17,310 nucleotides of DNA, from contig JBFWMT010000054.1 in NCBI GenBank assembly GCA_050251415.1, positions 1 through 17,310 on the forward strand, read 5' to 3'. The notes under the pieces are model-generated. The model was given only the letters and a program-made list of their open reading frames with translations. It had not been told where the DNA came from and did no database searches. Position 1 is the first letter of the stretch; each line of letters starts with the position of its first letter. This document shows, one piece after another, positions 13,373 through 17,310 of the stretch. A program made the position numbers and the translations under genes. This stretch comes from UBA8514 sp050251415. Lineage in GTDB: Bacteria; Bacillota; Clostridia; Lachnospirales; Anaerotignaceae.

Positions 13373-14413
13373 TTATTTAACTTTGTTCTTCGCAAGCTGA
13401 ATGCCATACTCAATAGCATTTACAAGGCTTATCTCATTTTGAACACCCTGACCTGCATGGCCGAAGGCTGTGCCGTGGTCTACCGAGCTTCTGATAATTG
13501 GAAGGCCAAGTGTAATATTAACACCGCTTACAGCACCCCATTTTTTAGCCTCTCTGTCGTACACAAAGCCCACAACCTTAAGCGGAATATGTCCTTGGTC
13601 ATGATACATAGCTACTACTATATCGTACCAGCCGCCTCTTGCTTTTGAATAAATAGAGTCTGGAGGAACAGGACCGTCTACATTAATGCCCTCTCCTTTT
13701 GCCATTTCAATAGCAGGCGTAATTTCTTCTATTTCTTCTGTACCGAAAAGACCGCCCTCACCGCAGTGTGGGTTCAGGCCAGCTACACCAATCTTAGGTT
13801 TTTCTATACCAAGGCTTTTACATGCATCATTTGCTATTTTAATAACATCATATACACGCTGTTTTTTAACCCTGTCGCAAGCTTCTCTTAATGAAACATG
13901 TGTAGAAACATGCACTACTCTTAAATCCTCATGGGCAAGCATCATTGTATATTTATCTGTGCCGGTCATTTCTGCATAAATTTCGGTATGGCCTGAATAG
14001 TGATGTCCTGCAAGATTAATTGCTTCCTTATTAAGTGCATTTGTGATGGTTGCGTCCACGTCTCCTGCAAGTGCAAGCTCAATTACCTTTTTAACACACT
14101 GGAATGCGGCATCGCCACACATTGCAGATACTTTTCCGTATTCAAACTTATCCATATCTACAAGTTCAAGATGATACACGTCAATGATGCCATACTCAAA
14201 CTTAGCATCCTTAACATCACATATTTTATTGATTTTAATTTTATCTTCTGCTTTAAGGATACGAATAGAATCCTCAAACATTTTCACATCTCCAATGACA
14301 ACTGGGTTGCACTCCTCATAAATCTGTGGGTCAAGCAATGCCTTAATTGTTATTTCCGGGCCACAACCTGCTGGGTCACCCATTGTGATACCTAAAATTG
14401 GTTTTTTATTCAT
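13373..14413 (-). CDS. pdxA2: PdxA-family dehydrogenase (4-phospho-D-threonate/erythronate dehydrogenase type, PdxA2)
   Basis: This cytoplasmic, metal- and NAD-dependent oxidative decarboxylase belongs to the PdxA family. Next to a DUF1537 kinase, PdxA homologues (PdxA2) are known to oxidise the 4-phosphate of D-threonate or D-erythronate, with loss of CO2, to dihydroxyacetone phosphate. PdxA proper makes pyridoxal phosphate instead. The 346 residues carry TMGDPAGCGPE (10-20), HYSGHTE (138-144) and the three metal-binding histidines: His172 (STHVSL), His216 (LNPHCGEGG) and His271 (YHDQGHIPLK). The ATG at 14413-14411 has GGAGG upstream and lies 21 bp after the kinase gene, in one operon. A vitamin B6 role is less likely because no other pdx genes are nearby. 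Confidence 0.9.
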   Translation of the reverse strand: MNKKPILGITMGDPAGCGPEITIKALLDPQIYEECNPVVIGDVKMFEDSIRILKAEDKIKINKICDVKDAKFEYGIIDVYHLELVDMDKFEYGKVSAMCGDAAFQCVKKVIELALAGDVDATITNALNKEAINLAGHHYSGHTEIYAEMTGTDKYTMMLAHEDLRVVHVSTHVSLREACDRVKKQRVYDVIKIANDACKSLGIEKPKIGVAGLNPHCGEGGLFGTEEIEEITPAIEMAKGEGINVDGPVPPDSIYSKARGGWYDIVVAMYHDQGHIPLKVVGFVYDREAKKWGAVSGVNITLGLPIIRSSVDHGTAFGHAGQGVQNEISLVNAIEYGIQLAKNKVK

Positions 14414-14434
14414 TCTTTTAATCCTCCGTATATT

Positions 14435-15661
14435 TTATTTTTTGTTTACTCTTAAATAATTAATAACCTTAACAATTGTATCTTCTTCGCCAAAGCTACC
14501 AGATTTTGTTACCATACTGTTTCCGTCTGCAATTCCTTCCCTAAGGATTCCAATAGGCACACCTGGAACAATTTCATCTGTAAGTTCCATGCCATCAGAG
14601 CCAAGAAAATCACAAATCTGAAAAGCTGTATCTCCACCTGTTGCTACAAAAGTAACAGGCTTAATATCGTTATATAATCTCTTAACAATATCGCCAAGGC
14701 TTTCTGCAATTTTAAGGGATTTTTCTGTATCCGTAGCAGTTTCACGCAGTACCATTGTATATTCCTCAAAAAGGCTGTCTATTGCTATTATAACCAGCTT
14801 TTGCCCGTTATTATAAAACTCCAATGATTTTTCAACCGCCTCAGTAACGGCCTTTTCATACCGATCCTCAATAATATCGTTGGAATTTACAAGCACAATA
14901 GGCAATTTAAAAGTTTCTTTTGCCAGTCTTACTTGATGTGCAGTTGTTGCACTTCTGGAACCTACAACAATAAATACGGTATCATCATATTTAATTTCTG
15001 CTTTCTTTTTGCGCCCAAGCTGTTTTGCAAGGCCTGCACTGCCGCAAAATACTTTTTTGCCTTCTATAAGCATAGCTGCATCACTAATTATAGCTAAATC
15101 CTCGTTACTTATGGTGTCAAAAACAAAAATACTTGTGCCATTTTCCATTTGACGCTCCATAAAAGCTTTAAGGCTTTCGGCACCTTCACGTATGTTTATT
15201 ATGCGCACATTAACGGCTTTTTTCTTTGTTTCAGTGTTAAAAATATTTGTTATATCCACGTGCTTGTTATCAGGCATCATCAGTGTGCCATCTGTAACAA
15301 TTCTCCCGTTATCCGGAAATGCCGATGCCACAATTGCCACCTTTGCCCCTGTGGCATCTAAAATAGCCTCAAGCTCCGGTGCAGGATTTCCCCTCATAAG
15401 TGAGTCCACTTTTTTGTATATGTATTCAATATCATCAAGGGTATTCAGGTTTTTGGCAAGTGCAAACACCGTATCGTAAGCATCCTTACTGTTCAATGGT
15501 CTTGAATCTGTATTAATAACCACCACATCTGAAGTTTTAAACATTTTGGAAGTGACGTCATTGTCGTTCATTATTTTTACTGTTGTTGAGTATCCATTTT
15601 TCTTGTACTGCACGCCAGTATCATTAGCACCGGTTAAATCATCCGCTATAATTGCAATCAT
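14435..15661 (-). CDS. dtnK: Four-carbon acid sugar kinase, DUF1537 family
   Basis: This is a predicted ATP-dependent kinase that phosphorylates a four-carbon sugar acid (D-threonate, L-threonate or D-erythronate) at C4, the first step of its breakdown. The 408 residues show the two DUF1537 halves. The N-terminal substrate domain has IIADDLTGANDTG (4-16), NTDSRP (50-55) and KKVDSLMRGN (83-92). The C-terminal nucleotide domain has FCGSAGLAKQ (205-214), VVGSRS (232-237), FVATGGDTAF (338-347) and TKSGSFG (385-391). The ATG at 15661-15659 has GGGAG upstream. It is first in the operon with the PdxA-like dehydrogenase, the gene pair described for this pathway. Which stereoisomer is used cannot be decided from sequence, so the symbol is tentative. 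Confidence 0.9.
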   Translation of the reverse strand: MIAIIADDLTGANDTGVQYKKNGYSTTVKIMNDNDVTSKMFKTSDVVVINTDSRPLNSKDAYDTVFALAKNLNTLDDIEYIYKKVDSLMRGNPAPELEAILDATGAKVAIVASAFPDNGRIVTDGTLMMPDNKHVDITNIFNTETKKKAVNVRIINIREGAESLKAFMERQMENGTSIFVFDTISNEDLAIISDAAMLIEGKKVFCGSAGLAKQLGRKKKAEIKYDDTVFIVVGSRSATTAHQVRLAKETFKLPIVLVNSNDIIEDRYEKAVTEAVEKSLEFYNNGQKLVIIAIDSLFEEYTMVLRETATDTEKSLKIAESLGDIVKRLYNDIKPVTFVATGGDTAFQICDFLGSDGMELTDEIVPGVPIGILREGIADGNSMVTKSGSFGEEDTIVKVINYLRVNKK

Positions 15662-15681
15662 TTAGAAATCTCCCTTCTAAG

Positions 15682-15709
15682 TGTGTTTTAACATACATTT
15701 TTTATTATA
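15682..15709 (-). promoter_or_regulatory. -10 box and imperfect palindrome upstream of the DUF1537 kinase
   Basis: A perfect TATAAT (15709-15704, minus strand) lies about 45 bp before the start, but no convincing -35 box is present. Just downstream, a 16-bp imperfect palindrome (15682-15697, 12 of 16 symmetrical) would overlap the leader and could be an operator. Confidence 0.4.
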
Positions 15710-15777
15710 ATATAAAACCAAGTAAAAATATAGTAAAATTAATGCGATTGTATATATATATTAAAAATTTTTTACAC

Positions 15778-15821
15778 AAAAAAGAACCTATCTGCTCCAT
15801 TATTTCAAAACAGATAGGTTC
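15778..15821 (-). terminator. Intrinsic terminator of the large non-coding RNA
   Basis: On the minus strand GAACCTATCTG pairs perfectly with CAGATAGGTTC (11-bp stem, 16-nt loop) and is followed by six Ts. It faces away from the kinase gene and has no protein gene directly upstream, so it must end the transcript that starts near 16394. Confidence 0.88.
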
Positions 15822-16394
15822 CTATAGCATTTCTGGTTCTAACACTTATTTTTCTCCTTAACTACTTAAATTACTTTCTTATTATTTAGTTAACAGCCTA
15901 ATTCTTATTAAACCCAAATTATAATATTATCTTTTACCATAACCACTTATAAACTAGTTTCCTTAAATGGCTTTTAACAATAACCTCTTTCAATATTAAG
16001 TTGTAGGTTTCGGCAGCTTTTCATCTTACAATCCAAAACCACTTTACGCACTTTTAATGCCTGTTATTGATTTTTCTAAGCTACCAAAATTGTTTGTTTA
16101 AAGATTTTCACGCCCATTGGAATCAATCCTCCATAAGCTTTCACTGTAACTCTTCTTACAAATTACCCTCTTCGTTGAATCTTCTACGCCTTACTGTGTT
16201 TCTGCTAATTACCGATTAGACCTAATTTTTAGCGGTTTCCTCCTTTCGTTTAAAGAAAAAACTTTAAACTATATTTAAAAAAGTAGTTTGTAATAAGACC
16301 CGAATAAACTTATTTTCGCCATCCGCTGTAATACTTACCAACTGATTTCTTAATCCAGTGATGAATTAATTGTCTTATTACGTTTCCTTTTTAT
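15778..16394 (-). ncRNA. Large structured non-coding RNA candidate (about 617 nt)
   Basis: A near-consensus promoter and a strong intrinsic terminator delimit a region with no sizeable ORF on the minus strand. Paired segments visible by eye include a 10-bp helix joining 16372-16381 (GTAATAAGAC) to 16290-16299 (GTCTTATTAC), with a GATT/AATC hairpin inside it. Others are an 8-bp hairpin GTTTAAAG/CTTTAAAC (16248-16269), ACCG/CGGT closing a CTAA/TTAG hairpin, and TGTAA/TTACA. A two-part helix is formed by AACCT-CAA with TTG-AGGTT (15982-16009). CAATAAC/GTTATTG (16063-16069 with 15978-15984) partly competes with that helix. A 7-bp TTAACTA/TAGTTAA (15858-15893) lies near the 3' end. Single-stranded parts are rich in A and GA, as in big ornate bacterial RNAs. 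The length fits classes such as OLE or ROOL (about 600 nt), but I recognise no diagnostic motif and do not assign one. It is not tmRNA, RNase P RNA, SRP RNA or 6S RNA. Confidence 0.75.
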
Positions 16395-16400
16395 GCTTTC

Positions 16401-16429
16401 ATTATGCACCCAGCAAATACAAAAGTCAA
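16401..16429 (-). promoter_or_regulatory. Strong promoter of the large non-coding RNA
   Basis: Minus strand TTGACT (16429-16424), exactly 17 nt, then CATAAT (16406-16401) preceded by TG one base upstream (extended -10). Predicted transcription start is about 16394. This is the closest to consensus in the window when both hexamers and spacing are considered. Confidence 0.8.
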
Positions 16430-16481
16430 TAACCCTACATTTATTTTAGTGACTATACTAATTGCGTACAAACAATATGTA

Positions 16482-17036
16482 TTACAAATAATCTTTAATA
16501 GCCTGAAGGTCTTCCATATAGGTTTGCCTAAGGCTTTGATTATATATAACCGCCGCTGGATGATACAGTGGAAAAAGTCGTATTCCATGCACTTGCAGCA
16601 GCTTTCCATGCACACTTCCAATGGTTATTTTTTCATCTGCCGTAACCGCTTTAAGTGGAACATTCCCCAATGTAACCACAAGTCTTGGCTTTATTGTGGA
16701 TAACTCGTCCATAAGCAACGGAATAAAATCCTCAATCTCCCCTTTAAAGGGTGGACGATTGATCGCCTTGCCTGTTTTTAGACTTGTTTTTGTTGGACGA
16801 AGCTTTACAGTATTCGTTATGTACACATCACTTCTGCTAACCCCTGCTATTTTTAAAAACTCATCTAAATTTTTGCCCGCCTTGCCAACAAATGGTCTGC
16901 CTTGCTTTTCCTCCTCTCCGCCTGGAGCTTCGCCAATTATAAAAATTTTAGCATTTTTTCGTCCCTCACCAAAAACCAACTTGTTGTTTGGGTACTTATT
17001 AACGTAATATTGTTCATCTTTTTGTATAAAAGCCAT
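16482..17036 (-). CDS. Uracil-DNA glycosylase family protein (family 4-like, cysteine-free)
   Basis: This predicted DNA-repair enzyme cuts uracil from DNA. The start is the ATG at 17036-17034, with GGAGG 11 nt upstream; an in-frame ATG 51 bp earlier lacks a good site and lies among the DnaA-box-like sequences. The 184 residues show the family-4 signatures IIGEAPGGEEEKQGRPFVGKAG (GEAPG 35-39), ITNTVKLRP (73-81), VVTLGNVPLKA (120-130) and the catalytic-loop LYHPAA (157-162). Family 4 enzymes normally hold a [4Fe-4S] cluster with four cysteines, one of them in the VKCRPP segment. Here that position is Leu79 and the whole protein has no cysteine. It therefore probably folds without the cluster. 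The family is secure; activity is likely but not certain. Confidence 0.88.
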   Translation of the reverse strand: MAFIQKDEQYYVNKYPNNKLVFGEGRKNAKIFIIGEAPGGEEEKQGRPFVGKAGKNLDEFLKIAGVSRSDVYITNTVKLRPTKTSLKTGKAINRPPFKGEIEDFIPLLMDELSTIKPRLVVTLGNVPLKAVTADEKITIGSVHGKLLQVHGIRLFPLYHPAAVIYNQSLRQTYMEDLQAIKDYL

Positions 17037-17059
17037 GTTGTACACATCCTCCAACTGAG

Positions 17060-17103
17060 TTATCCACAAAATTAAGGAGTTATCCACGTTAATTTGTGGA
17101 TAT
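17060..17103. promoter_or_regulatory. Cluster of three DnaA-box-like sequences
   Basis: TTATCCACA (17060-17068, consensus) and TTATCCACG (17080-17088, 8 of 9) lie on the plus strand, exactly 20 bp apart. TGTGGATAT (17095-17103, 8 of 9 in reverse) faces them. They sit 24-67 bp before the glycosylase start, where DnaA could affect its transcription, or they could belong to a larger DnaA-binding region. Confidence 0.55.
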
Positions 17104-17310
17104 CTTCTCTATTTCTAATTTATTCATTCTTTTTTATTGCCTATTTAGTTGCTATTTTACTTAATGCCACTAAATACCGAAAATTATTGTGTACACTAAA
17201 TATTATTGTGTTTGAATTTGTAATTTACACACAAACTATGTTGATAAATAGTGTTCAGCATGCGTACATAAAATTAAATAATTTTCTGCTTCGAAAAGCA
17301 TAAGTCAATA
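17104..17310. other. AT-rich intergenic DNA at the right edge
   Basis: I see no supported gene here. There is a small hairpin (TGCTT/AAGCA near 17288-17301) and very AT-rich sequence. It may contain the glycosylase promoter or the end of a feature beyond the window. Confidence 0.4.

Noticed and set aside
16220..16250. T-box leader (minus-strand GGAGGAAACCGC resembles the AGGGTGGnACCGCG motif)
   Set aside because: The conserved T-box core is only partly matched, there is no terminator/antiterminator pair beside it, and no aminoacyl-tRNA synthetase or amino-acid gene follows.
17094..17303. Plus-strand frame of 69 codons at the right edge
   Set aside because: It starts within the DnaA-box cluster, has no ribosome binding site and is only AT-rich hydrophobic translation.
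17060..17310. Replication origin (oriC)
   Set aside because: Three DnaA boxes and AT-rich DNA are suggestive, but no dnaA, dnaN, rpmH or clear unwinding element is visible in the window, so it is kept only as a finding to check.

Overview
The window looks like chromosomal DNA of an AT-rich, Gram-positive anaerobe, most likely a member of class Clostridia (Bacillota). The reasons are strong AGGAGG-type ribosome binding sites, sigma-A promoters with perfect or near-perfect TATAAT boxes, TTG and GTG start codons, a lipoprotein-type solute-binding protein, a copper-amine-oxidase-like 'stalk' protein, and several diguanylate cyclase genes. The genus cannot be fixed from the sequence. No tRNA, rRNA, phage, transposase or CRISPR locus is visible.

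Layout. (1) 1-3648, minus strand: an operon of an IlvD-family dehydratase followed by a three-part TRAP transporter (dctP, dctQ and dctM; dctM runs off the left edge). It is controlled from a shared region with a divergent FadR/GntR-type regulator at 3913-4605. A perfect palindrome lies just downstream of the dehydratase promoter and is the obvious operator candidate. (2) 4606-4908: a gene-free convergent gap holding a repeat element with inverted ends, a 26-bp palindromic terminator and two tandem 59-bp units whose hairpins show a compensatory base change. (3) 4909-12402: an AI-2E/PerM-family membrane protein, a large membrane-bound diguanylate cyclase with two periplasmic-binding domains, an AEC-family carrier, a second and soluble diguanylate cyclase, and a secreted stalk-domain protein with a TPATDE repeat tail. 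(4) 12705-13280: xanthine phosphoribosyltransferase, with a TTG start set by the position of its promoter. (5) 13373-15661, minus strand: a PdxA-family dehydrogenase and a DUF1537 kinase, together a likely two-enzyme route from a four-carbon sugar acid to dihydroxyacetone phosphate. (6) 15778-16394, minus strand: about 617 nt with a near-consensus promoter, an intrinsic terminator, many paired segments and no sizeable ORF. This is best read as a large structured non-coding RNA and is the most interesting item here. (7) 16482-17036, minus strand: a family-4-like uracil-DNA glycosylase without any cysteine, preceded by a cluster of three DnaA-box-like sequences.

How the genes may work together. 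The dehydratase/TRAP operon and the kinase/dehydrogenase pair both point to the use of small sugar acids or hydroxy acids. The TRAP system would import the acid, and DUF1537 kinase plus PdxA2 would convert a C4 acid to a triose phosphate. The two blocks lie about 10 kb apart, so a shared substrate is only an inference. The two GGDEF proteins indicate cyclic-di-GMP signalling, at least one of them responding to an extracellular small ligand.
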